This document shows positions 1-8,700 of a stretch of DNA of 64,000 bases, piece after piece (within the stretch, counting starts at the first letter, position 1; each line of letters begins with the position of its first letter). The notes under the pieces were generated by a model that had not been told where the DNA came from, searched no databases, and saw nothing but the letters and a program-made list of their open reading frames with translations. The stretch comes from Glacieibacterium sp038210595 (GTDB lineage Bacteria; Pseudomonadota; Alphaproteobacteria; Sphingomonadales; Sphingomonadaceae). A program made the position numbers and the translations under genes. The stretch is from the NCBI GenBank assembly GCA_038210595.1, contig JBBQWN010000005.1:48688-112687 (forward strand), given 5' to 3'.

Positions 1-113
1 ACGGCGTCAACCACAAGGCCGCGGTCCAGGTGTTGGCGCTGCTCGAGGCGAAGGACATCAAGGGCGCTCGGGCGCTGGTGAAGAAGCTTGAGCCGTTTAA
101 CAATGTCGGTTGA
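1..113 (+). CDS. C-terminal fragment of an unidentified protein
   Basis: The window opens inside a reading frame (codons starting at base 3) that runs 36 codons to a TGA at 111-113. The visible end is Lys/Leu/Ala-rich and looks helical, ending in PFNNVG. No family is recognisable from so short a piece, and the start lies outside the window. About 220 bases without a gene follow; they hold the sigma-54-like promoter of the next gene. Confidence 0.45.
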   Translation, partial: GVNHKAAVQVLALLEAKDIKGARALVKKLEPFNNVG

Positions 114-283
114 ACGGCGCCTGAAATCGCGGCAGTACGGCCGGCGGATGCGGTGGCCCGCCCGCGGCAATCCGTCCGACGGTGCGGTGCCGACTGTCGG
201 AATATCTTACAGTTGCGCAGCGGGCAGAGTCATACCGCCTCCGTAAGCAACTCAGTACAATCGGCTCCGGCCACGGTCCCGTA

Positions 284-300
284 TTGGCGCGAATCTTGCT
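284..300 (+). promoter_or_regulatory. sigma-54-type (RpoN) promoter for the PEP-CTERM gene
   Basis: TTGGCGCGAATCTTGCT has GG at 286-287 and GC at 298-299 separated by exactly ten bases. It matches the sigma-54 consensus TGGCACG-N4-TTGCW at all but one fixed position. The -12 element ends 37 bases before the ATG at 337, which leaves room for a start site near 311 and a GGAG ribosome site. The second PEP-CTERM gene in the window has an equivalent element. Confidence 0.6.
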
Positions 301-336
301 TGGCTATATCGGCAACTGCGCGGCCGGAGCACGTCG

Positions 337-1068
337 ATGGCTACATCTAGTATCTTGGCGTCTATCGTCGTCGCCGTCCTTGCCGCGCCGGCCGCCGCGA
401 CCGTCCACGTCATCACCTTTTCGGGTACTGTCAGCGTAGGACTCGATCTGGCCGGCGCCTTCGGCACGCCGATAGCCTCTCTCACCGGCCGCCCTTACAC
501 AGCCAGCTACGCCTATGACCTGTCGCTGGGTACGCGAACCACCAGCACTGGGATCGCGGATGCCGTGACAGGTGGCGATCTGCTGGGCACCGTCTCGCCG
601 ATCATCGATGCATCACTTACCATCAATGGGATAACACATCACTTCGGCTCGCAGGACGGAATGGGTACGGCAAAATACCTTCAGCTCGGTCTCGGTAGCC
701 TCGGTGTCTATGGCGTCGCAGCGCGATCCGGCTCGCCGTATCTGGCCACCGTGGCCGTCATACCTGGCTTTACACCCTCGCTCGACAATGACCTGGCGCT
801 GCGGTCCGATGTCACGTGGAAGAGCGAATTCCTGATCGGCAGCGCAAATCCCTTGCAATTCGCCTTCGGCATTCTCGGCCCGGGACCGAACTCGGAGTTC
901 TCCATTCAGACACTCGTGCCGGAACCTGCAAGCTGGACGATGATGATCGCCGGGTTCGGGCTGGTCGGTGTCGCCGCCCGACGAAACTCCCGATCACTTG
1001 CCTCAGCGACGCCGCGTCAGCCCTGGCGGCCAGCCAGGCTGGCCAGAGCGGGTGGCCGACCGCACTAG
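337..1068 (+). CDS. PEPxxWA-CTERM sorting domain protein, secreted
   Basis: A 243-residue exported protein. It has an N-terminal signal segment (residues about 1-22, hydrophobic, ending in AAPAAA) and a body rich in Gly, Thr and Ser typical of surface proteins. A PEP-CTERM tripartite tail lies near residues 194-216: VPEPASW, a hydrophobic helix, then AARR. Such tails are recognised by exosortase and link the protein to envelope or exopolysaccharide biogenesis. A GGAG site lies 8 bases before the ATG. Oddly, about 28 Arg/Ala-rich residues follow the AARR, where family members normally stop within about ten. The gene ends inside the 3' end of the convergent DUF885 gene. The function of the body is unknown. 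Confidence 0.8.
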   Translation: MATSSILASIVVAVLAAPAAATVHVITFSGTVSVGLDLAGAFGTPIASLTGRPYTASYAYDLSLGTRTTSTGIADAVTGGDLLGTVSPIIDASLTINGITHHFGSQDGMGTAKYLQLGLGSLGVYGVAARSGSPYLATVAVIPGFTPSLDNDLALRSDVTWKSEFLIGSANPLQFAFGILGPGPNSEFSIQTLVPEPASWTMMIAGFGLVGVAARRNSRSLASATPRQPWRPARLARAGGRPH

Positions 1069-2873
1069 GCGCGGCCGCCCTTCGACGCGATCCAGTCATC
1101 CACCTTCCGCTCCAGCACTTCCATCGGCAGCGCCCCCGACATTAGCACCTGGGCGTGGAAATCGCGCACGTCGAACTTCGGCCCCAGCGCCTTCTCGGCT
1201 TTGGTGCGCAGGCGGCGGATGGTCAGCTGTCCGACCTTGTAGGCCAGCGCCTGGCTGGGAATGGCGATGTAGCGCTCGACCTCGGCGGTGGCGTCGGTCT
1301 TTCCCATCGCCGAATTGTCGAGCATGTATTTGATCGCCTGGTCGCGGGTCCAGCCCTTGCTGTGGATGCCGGTGTCGACAACCAGCCGCATGGCACGCAG
1401 GATCTCGTCGTCGAGATGGCCGTAATTCTGGTAGGGATCGGTGTAGAAACCGAGCTCATAGCCTAGGCTCTCGGCATAGAGTGCCCAGCCCTCGACGAAG
1501 GCTGTATTACCGCCAAAACGCTGGAACGCCGGGAGGCTCTCCTTCTCCTGCGCCAGGCTGATCTGGAAATGGTGGCCCGGCACGCCTTCGTGGAGGAACA
1601 GCGTCTCGAAGCCGAACTTCGAGCGCGAGGGCAGGTCATAGGCGTTGTAGTAGAACACGCCCGGTCGCGAGCCGTCGGGGGTGCCCTGCTGGTAGCTGCC
1701 TGCCGCGTCGGTCTTTTCCTTGTAGGCCGGCACCGGGCGCACCTCGAGCGGCGACTTCGGAATGGTCGAGAAGTCCTTGCGGACAACTGCCTCCATGCGC
1801 TTGTCGATGGCCAGGAAGTCGTCCTTCATCGCCTCGGCGGATGTCGGGTGGAAGCGCGGATCGGTGCGCATGAACACGAAGAACTCGGCGAGGTTACCCT
1901 TGAAGCCGGTCTCGTCCTTGATCTTCGTCATCGCGGTATGGATACGGTCGACCTCGCGCAGGCCGAGCGCATGGATTTCCTCCGGCGTCATCGTTGTCGT
2001 CGTGGTCTGCTCGACAAGGTAACGGTACAGTGCCGCGCCGCCCGGCATCTGGCCCAGCCCGACGGTTTCGCGGGCCTTGGGCAAATACTCGGTCTTGATG
2101 AAGTCGCGCACCCGCGCCTGCGCCGGGTTCAGCCGGTCGCGGATGAACGCCGCATAGTCGGCGGTGATCCGGGCGCGGTCGGCGGCGGCAATGCCGTCAG
2201 GGAACTTCAGGACCGGCTTGTAGAAAACGCTGTCCTCGACCTTCGCGGGCAGCAGGTTGTCGAACTGGCCGACGACGTTCTGCATGACCAGCCGCGGGTT
2301 GGTGACGCCGTCGGCCAGGCCCTGCTTCATGCGTCCGATGGCGCGATCAAGGTAGACAACATAGCCATCCAGCCGCTTCAGGTTATCGTCATAGTCCTTG
2401 ACCGACTTGAACGGGGCCGCACCCTCGCCCGACGAAACGTCCGGGATAAACACCTGGAAACCGCCGAAATGGTCGATCGGCCGTTCGATCGAGGCCTTGA
2501 GCAGGCCCGGCTTGAAGCCCTTTAGGCCGATCTCGGTCTGGTATTTGAAGACGTCGTAGGAGATCCGGTCGTCGAGGTTGAGCTTCGAGCGGTCGATCTT
2601 CTTGAGCGCCGCGAGATCGGCCTCGCCCGCCGCCTTCTCGCCCGCCAACCATTGGTCGGTGATGAAATCGCCGAACTGCGCCGCGTAGCGCATGTCGCCG
2701 CGGAACAGCGCCTGGATCGGGTTGCGCTTGAGTTGTGCCTCGTCGCTGGCGGCGAACAGCGCCTTGAGCTCGGCCGACGCCGGCACATTGGGCGCAGCGG
2801 TGGTCACGGCAGCGGCAGGCGCGGCGAGCGGCAGCGCGGTGGTCAGCAGCAGGGCGGCGAGAATCGATCGCAT
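1065..2873 (-). CDS. DUF885 family protein, exported putative metallohydrolase
   Basis: A 602-residue DUF885 protein. I start it at the internal ATG at 2873 because this places a clean signal peptide (MRSILAALLLTTALPLAAPAAA) at the N-terminus; the longer frame to 2930 adds 19 charged residues with no function. The family hallmark HEGVPGHH lies at residues 428-435 and is followed by EGWALYAESLG, the arrangement expected of a zinc-dependent hydrolase. It follows the amidohydrolase gene on the same strand with a 60-base gap and is probably cotranscribed, so both may process peptides or amides in the periplasm. The substrate is unknown. Confidence 0.8.
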   Translation of the reverse strand: MRSILAALLLTTALPLAAPAAAVTTAAPNVPASAELKALFAASDEAQLKRNPIQALFRGDMRYAAQFGDFITDQWLAGEKAAGEADLAALKKIDRSKLNLDDRISYDVFKYQTEIGLKGFKPGLLKASIERPIDHFGGFQVFIPDVSSGEGAAPFKSVKDYDDNLKRLDGYVVYLDRAIGRMKQGLADGVTNPRLVMQNVVGQFDNLLPAKVEDSVFYKPVLKFPDGIAAADRARITADYAAFIRDRLNPAQARVRDFIKTEYLPKARETVGLGQMPGGAALYRYLVEQTTTTTMTPEEIHALGLREVDRIHTAMTKIKDETGFKGNLAEFFVFMRTDPRFHPTSAEAMKDDFLAIDKRMEAVVRKDFSTIPKSPLEVRPVPAYKEKTDAAGSYQQGTPDGSRPGVFYYNAYDLPSRSKFGFETLFLHEGVPGHHFQISLAQEKESLPAFQRFGGNTAFVEGWALYAESLGYELGFYTDPYQNYGHLDDEILRAMRLVVDTGIHSKGWTRDQAIKYMLDNSAMGKTDATAEVERYIAIPSQALAYKVGQLTIRRLRTKAEKALGPKFDVRDFHAQVLMSGALPMEVLERKVDDWIASKGGRA

Positions 2874-2933
2874 CGTTCTATCTCCGAATCGGTGTATTGG
2901 GCGGATAAGACGCTTGGCGTGGCGGTGCAACGG

Positions 2934-4229
2934 CTATTTCATCGGGATCGGCTTGCCTGCTGTCATCACGTAGCTGACGCTGAGTACAGCCTTCGGATCG
3001 CGCTGCGGATCGCCATCGACCGCGATGAGATCGGCGAACTTGCCGACTTCTAGTGTGCCGGTCCTGTCGGCCACGCCGAGCAGCTCCGCGGCACCCTTGG
3101 TCGCGGCGACCAGTGCGTCCTTCGGCGTCATGCCGTGCTCGACGATCAGCGCTAGCTCCTCGGCATTGCGGCCGTGCGGATAGACGGCGGCATCGGTGCC
3201 GAGAGCGATGCGCACCCCGGCCTTCTGCGCGACGCCGATGTTGCGCCCGACGATCTGCATCGTCTGCAGCGCCTTGGCCTCGACGTTGGGCGTGTAGAAA
3301 TTCTTGCCGATGTGCAGCTTCAGACCTTCATAGGCCATCAGCGTCGGCACGAGCCACGTGCCGTGCGCCTTCATCGCTGCCGCCGCCTTGGCATCGAGGT
3401 ACGTGCCGTGCTCGATCGAATCGACGCCGGCATTGGCCGCCGCCTCGATGCCGCGCGCGCCGTGCGCATGCGCCATCGCTTTCAGTCCGACGCCGTGCGC
3501 GGCATCGACGATGGCCTTCATCTCGGCGTCGGTGAAGTGCTGCTCCAGCCCGATCGCGCCGTCGTCGAGGACGCCGCCGGTAGCCATGAATTTGATGACA
3601 TCGACGCCCTTCGCGGCGAGGTGACGAACCGCGACGGCGCACGCCTCGGGCGAGTCGCAGACGCCGGGGTTGAGCCCTTGCGCATTCATCGCATCGGCGA
3701 TCTCCGGGCTCAGCCCGACGGCGTTGTCGCCGTGCCCGCCCGAAATCGACAGGGGCGTGCCGGCGACCAGGATGCGCGGCCCCGGGAACGAACCTTCGGC
3801 GACTGCGTCGCGCATCGCCAGGCTGGCGAGCGTCGGGCCGCCAGCGTCGCGGACCGTGGTGAAGCCGGCGCGCGCCGTGATGAGCGCGTTCTTCAGGCCG
3901 GTCGCGGCTGCATAGGGTTCCGAGAACTTGGGCCGCAGCGATGCATACCACGGCAGGCCCGAATCCTGGGTCAGGTGCACATGGGCGTCGATCAGGCCGG
4001 GCATCACGGTCTTGGTCGACAGATCGATCACTTTCGCGCCCGCCGGTGCCGCCATGCCGGCCGGCCCGATGGCGACGATGCGCCCGTCAGTGACGACGAG
4101 GCTGGACGCTCCCCGCGCCGGCTGCGCCGCATCGGTGACCAAGCGTCCGGCGCGGATAACCAGCGTTTCGGCGGCGGCGGGCGCGGCGGCGGCAAGCGCC
4201 AGCACGGCGGCGGTCAAGACATGGCGCAT
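2934..4229 (-). CDS. Amidohydrolase family protein (imidazolonepropionase/Xaa-Pro dipeptidase-like), periplasmic
   Basis: A 431-residue metal-dependent hydrolase with a signal peptide (residues 1-20, MRHVLTAAVLALAAAAPAAA). The amidohydrolase metal site is visible: HVH at 83-85, Lys213 in VIKFMATGG (the usual carboxylated lysine), His254/256 in MAHAHG, His274 in IEHG and Asp346 in GTDAA. The C-terminal GKFADLIAV segment belongs to the beta-sandwich domain. Related exported enzymes cleave Xaa-Pro or Xaa-Arg dipeptides, so a dipeptidase role is likely but not proven. It is the first gene of a two-gene unit with the DUF885 hydrolase. Confidence 0.85.
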   Translation of the reverse strand: MRHVLTAAVLALAAAAPAAAETLVIRAGRLVTDAAQPARGASSLVVTDGRIVAIGPAGMAAPAGAKVIDLSTKTVMPGLIDAHVHLTQDSGLPWYASLRPKFSEPYAAATGLKNALITARAGFTTVRDAGGPTLASLAMRDAVAEGSFPGPRILVAGTPLSISGGHGDNAVGLSPEIADAMNAQGLNPGVCDSPEACAVAVRHLAAKGVDVIKFMATGGVLDDGAIGLEQHFTDAEMKAIVDAAHGVGLKAMAHAHGARGIEAAANAGVDSIEHGTYLDAKAAAAMKAHGTWLVPTLMAYEGLKLHIGKNFYTPNVEAKALQTMQIVGRNIGVAQKAGVRIALGTDAAVYPHGRNAEELALIVEHGMTPKDALVAATKGAAELLGVADRTGTLEVGKFADLIAVDGDPQRDPKAVLSVSYVMTAGKPIPMK

Positions 4230-4351
4230 GATATCCCCTTTTTGGTTGGCCGGACACTAGCTTGCGGACCCGTCGGTGCAAGCGTCGCCTTGCGTGCTTC
4301 TGATCGACCCGCCACAATCGATCGTCACGCGCGCCGGGGAAGGGACATGCG

Positions 4352-5671
4352 TTGCCGCTGAAGCGCTCGCGCTTGTTCGCCTTTGCCGCACCCTACCTGC
4401 CGCTGTCTGCGGTCGGCCTGCCCGCTGTCGTCTATCTGCCGCCTTACTACGCCGCAGAACTCGGCCTGGGCCTGGAGGCGGTCGGGCTGATCTTTCTCGT
4501 TGTCAGGCTGATCGACATCCCGCTCGATCCGGTGCTCGGCCACTTAATTGATCGGACCAAAGGACGGCTCGGGCGCTTTCGACCGTGGCTGGCGGGCGGC
4601 GCGGCGCTGATGGCGGCAGGCGCGCTGGCGGTGTATTTCGCGGTACCCGGGATTTCGGCGGGTGCCGCGCTGGCCGGGCTGCTGGTTCTGTATTTCGGCT
4701 ATTCGGCGATGATGGTGGCGCAGACCGCGTGGGGCGCGACGCTGTCCGACGACTATCATGAGCGCAGCCGGGTGTTCGGCTGGTGGATGGCCCTGACCCA
4801 GGTCGGCATGCTGCTGGTGCTGGCGCTGCCGCCGCTGCTACCGCGACTAATCCCGGGCGCGGGGATCGCGTCGGGCATTCACGGCATGGGTTGGCTGGTC
4901 ATCGCTGGCGCGCCGCTTACCGCACTATTGTGCCTGTCGGTGCTGCCGGAGCGGGCGCGGACCGGCAACCACGCCAAGCTGGCTGACTTCGCGCGCGTCG
5001 TCGCCAACCCGCTGATGCGCCGCCTGCTGCTCGTTGACCTGCTCGCCAACCTGGCACCCGGGGTCACCGGCGCGCTGTTCCTGTTCTTTTTCCAGGCGGT
5101 GAAAGGATATTCGGCCGCTTCCGCGTCGGCGCTGCTGCTCGTCTACTTCGTCGCCGGTCTCGCGGGCGTGCCGCTGTGGACCCGGCTCGCGCGTGCCACG
5201 TCCAAGCATCGCGCGATCGTCGTCGCCCTGCTGTTCTATTGCGTGACGCAGAGCCTGACCGCGCTGCTGCCGCCCGGAAACTGGCCCGTGGCAGCGATCG
5301 GCATGGCGCTGGCCGGTGTGCCTTATGGTGCCACCGCGCTGTTGCTGCGCGCCATGCTCGCCGACCTGTCCGATGCCGAGACGTTGGCGTCGGGCGGCGA
5401 CAAGACCGCGCTGTTCTACGCCGCTGGGGTCGGCGTGCAGAAGCTGGGCTATGCAATCCCGGTCGGGGTGCTGTACCCGGTGCTGAGTGCGCTCGGCTTT
5501 GTTGCGGTCAAGGGTGCAGGCAACAGTGCGGACGCGCTGAACGGTCTGACCCTGTTGTTCACCGCGCTGCCCGTGGTTCTGGCGCTTGCAGCCGCGTGGA
5601 CCGTGCGTTCCTGGCCGATCGACGCAGCAGCGCAGTCGGCGACAGCGGCCGCGCTTCGCGGCAATGTTTGA
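4352..5671 (+). CDS. MFS transporter, glycoside-pentoside-hexuronide (GPH) type
   Basis: A 439-residue integral membrane protein with about twelve hydrophobic segments. The early motif LIDIPLDPVLGHLIDRTKGRLGRFRPW matches the GPH:cation symporter signature (MelB/GusB type): a D-P-x-x-G-x-x-x-D-R segment followed by G-R-x-R-P-W. The start is a TTG preceded by GGGGAAGGGA; the nearby ATG at 4347 hits a stop after four codons. It ends 69 bases before pcs on the same strand, so it may be in the same transcript, although an inverted repeat lies between them. The substrate cannot be assigned. Confidence 0.8.
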   Translation: MPLKRSRLFAFAAPYLPLSAVGLPAVVYLPPYYAAELGLGLEAVGLIFLVVRLIDIPLDPVLGHLIDRTKGRLGRFRPWLAGGAALMAAGALAVYFAVPGISAGAALAGLLVLYFGYSAMMVAQTAWGATLSDDYHERSRVFGWWMALTQVGMLLVLALPPLLPRLIPGAGIASGIHGMGWLVIAGAPLTALLCLSVLPERARTGNHAKLADFARVVANPLMRRLLLVDLLANLAPGVTGALFLFFFQAVKGYSAASASALLLVYFVAGLAGVPLWTRLARATSKHRAIVVALLFYCVTQSLTALLPPGNWPVAAIGMALAGVPYGATALLLRAMLADLSDAETLASGGDKTALFYAAGVGVQKLGYAIPVGVLYPVLSALGFVAVKGAGNSADALNGLTLLFTALPVVLALAAAWTVRSWPIDAAAQSATAAALRGNV

Positions 5672-5680
5672 GTAATTATG

Positions 5681-5706
5681 TTGCTATAAGGTCGCCCTTG
5701 TAGCAA
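5681..5706. promoter_or_regulatory. 26-bp inverted repeat upstream of pcs (operator or leader hairpin)
   Basis: TTGCTATAAGG-N4-CCTTGTAGCAA: eleven-base arms with one mismatch, which becomes a G-U pair in RNA, and a TCGC loop. It lies 35 bases before the pcs start codon and 10 bases after the transporter stop. No U-run follows, so it is not a normal intrinsic terminator. A short second repeat, GGAA-ACTG-TTCC, follows at 5707-5718. It is either a repressor/activator site or a leader hairpin for the 3-hydroxypropionate operon. Confidence 0.5.
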
Positions 5707-5740
5707 GGAAACTGTTCCAATCGACTCGCAGGATGTATCC

Positions 5741-8700
5741 GTGGCGCTTCTTGACGACGACCTCACGCTTCGTGGCCCGGCATCCGCGCCGGCTGTCAAC
5801 CCGGTCCGCGACCGCTCGGCTTGGGAAGCAATGCGCGCCGCAGTGCTTGCCGATCCCGGCCGCTTCCACGGCGACATTGCCGGCGAGACCATCCACTGGC
5901 TGATCGACGGCGCCTGGCTGAGCCGCGACGGCGCGACCTGGAAGGGCTGGGACGCCGCCACCGCCGCCCCGGTCAGCCGCGACCTGGGCGCCGATTTCGC
6001 GCCCTGGACCAAGGCCTTCGACAACAGCGACGCGCCGCACTACCGCTGGTTCGCGGGCGCGCAGACCAATGCCGCGTTCAACGAGGTCGACCGGCATGTG
6101 CTCGCCGGCCACGGTGCGGAAGCCGCGCTGATCTTCGAGGGCGACCGCTGGGACATGGCGGCGAACAAGGGCCGCGGCGGCCCGGTGGACGAGTTTCCCG
6201 TCTCCCGCCGCACCCTGCTGCTGGAGAGCGCCAAGTGCGCGCTGGCGCTCAAAGCTTTAGGCCTGAAGCAAGGCGACAGCATCGCGATCAACATGCCGTC
6301 GATCGTGCCCCAGATCTTCTGGACGGAAGGCGCCAAGCGCGCCGGCGTCATCTACACGCCGGTGTTCGGCGGGTTCAGCGACAAGACGCTGAGCGACCGT
6401 ATTCATGACGCCGGCGCCAAGGTCGTCATCACCGCCGACGGCGGCTACCGCACAGCGCAGGTCGCAGCGTTCAAGACCGCCTACACCGACCCGGCGCTCG
6501 ACAACTACATCCCGGTCGAGGTCGCGCTGCGCTTGATCGACGGCCTCGATTTGCCCGCCGAGCAGAAGGCGGCAATCCTCGAGGCCGCGAAGGCAGCGCT
6601 GAAGGGCGAAGTCACAGTCGAGCGCTCCGACGTCATGCGCGGCGTCGGCCGCGCCCTGGCGACGCTGGGCCTCGACGCGGCAGAATCGAGCCAGGTCCGC
6701 ATCGCGGTCGCCAGCGCACTGGTCGATTCGCCACCGCGCGTCGATGCCGTCATCGTCGTGAAGCACACCGCGACGCCCGACCTGGTGTGGCGCTCGCGCG
6801 ACCGCTGGAGCCACGAGCTGACCGACGCCGCGGGCAAGGAGATCCTCGCCGCCGCCGGGCTGGCATCGGAAGCCGACCTGCTGGCGCTGCCCGACGAGGC
6901 GTTCGTCGCGGCGATCTGGAAAGCCTGCCCGCCGCTGCCGGTCGATGCCGAATTCCCGCTGTTCGTCATCTATACCAGCGGCTCGACCGGCAAGCCCAAG
7001 GGCGTCGTCCACGTCCACGGCGGCTATATCGCCGGCATCGCCCACACGATGAAGGTCGCGTTCGACGCGCGCCCCGGCGACGTGCTGTACGTCGTCGCCG
7101 ATCCCGGCTGGATCACCGGGCAGAGCTACCTGATCTCGGCGGCGCTGACGACACGCACGACGACGCTGATCACCGAAGGCTCGCCGGTGTTCCCGCACGC
7201 CGGGCGCTTCGCCGCCAGCATCGAGCGCCACGGCGTCACCATCTTCAAGGCCGGCGTCACCTTCCTGAAGTCGGTGATGAGCGACCCGCAGAACCTGCGC
7301 GACCTGCGTTCGTGGGACATGAGCTCGCTGCGCGTCGCGACCTTCTGCGCCGAGCCGACGTCGCCGCCGGTGCAGGCGTTCGGCATGGCCGAGATCACGC
7401 CCTGGTACATCAATTCCTACTGGGCGACCGAGCACGGCGGTATCGCCTGGACGCAGTTCTACGGCGCCGCCGACTTCCCGCTGCGCCCCGACGCCCACAC
7501 CTGGGCGCTGCCGTGGATCGTCGGCGAGGTCCGTATTCCGACCGACGACGCCCTGACCCACGCCAAGTGGCGCGAGGCGGCGCGCGGCGAGAAGGGCGAG
7601 ATCGTCATCGCGCGCCCCTATCCCTATCTCGCGCGCACCGTCTGGGGCGATGCCGCCAATGTCGGCCAGCCGGGCTGGAAGGGTGACGCGGCGCGCTGGG
7701 AGGGCAGCTACTGGACCCGCTGGGACGGCGCGCCTGCCTATACCCAGGGCGACTTCGCCGTGCAGCACGAGGACGATTCGTTCAGCCTCCACGGCCGCAG
7801 CGACGACGTCATCAATGTCAGCGGCCACCGCATGGGCACCGAGGAGATCGAGGGCGCGATCCTGCGCGACCGGGCACTCGACCCCAACTCGCCGGTCGGC
7901 AACGTGCTCGTCGTCGGCGCGCCCGACGCGACCAAGGGCCTGACCCCGCTCGCCTTCGTCGTTGCCTCGCCGGGCCGCAAGATCACGCAAGCCGACCGCA
8001 ACCGCCTGACCGAACTGGTGCGCAGCGAGAAGGGGCCGACCGCCGTCCCCGCCGATTATCTGGAGGTCAAGGCGTTCCCCGAGACGCGTTCGGGCAAATA
8101 CGTTCGCCGCATGGTCCGCGCCCTGGTCGAGGGCGGCGACCTGGGCGACACCTCGACCCTGCGCAATCCCGAGAGCCTCGACGACCTGCGCGAGGTGATC
8201 ACCACCTGGCAGCGCCGCCAGCACCTGAGCGAGACGCAGCAACTGTTCGAGCGCTACCGCTACTTCCGCATCCAGTACAACACTGTCGCGCCCGGCAAGA
8301 AGGTGGCGACGGTCACCATCACCAACCCGCCGGTCAATGCGCTGAACGAGCGCGCGCTCGACGAGCTCAACATCGTCGTCGATCACCTGTCGCACCGCGA
8401 CGACGTGGTCGCGGTCGTGTTCACCGGCGAAGGCACCGCGAGCTTCGTCGCGGGTGCCGATATCCGCCAGTTCCTCGACGAGATTCACGACGAGGACGAG
8501 GCGCGCGTCCTGCCCAACAACGCCCAGCTGGCGTTCAACAAGATCGAGGCGATGGACAAGCCCTGCATCGCCGCCATCCAGGGCGTCGCGCTGGGCGGCG
8601 GCATGGAGTTCGCGCTCGCCTGCCATTACCGCATCGCGGAGCCACACGCCCGCTTCGGGCAGCCGGAGATCAGGTTGCGGCTGATCCCGGGGTATGGGGG

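Noticed and set aside
5668..5690. TTGAGT and TATAAG before pcs as a sigma-70 promoter
   Set aside because: The spacer is only 11 bases; TATAAG lies inside the inverted repeat arm.
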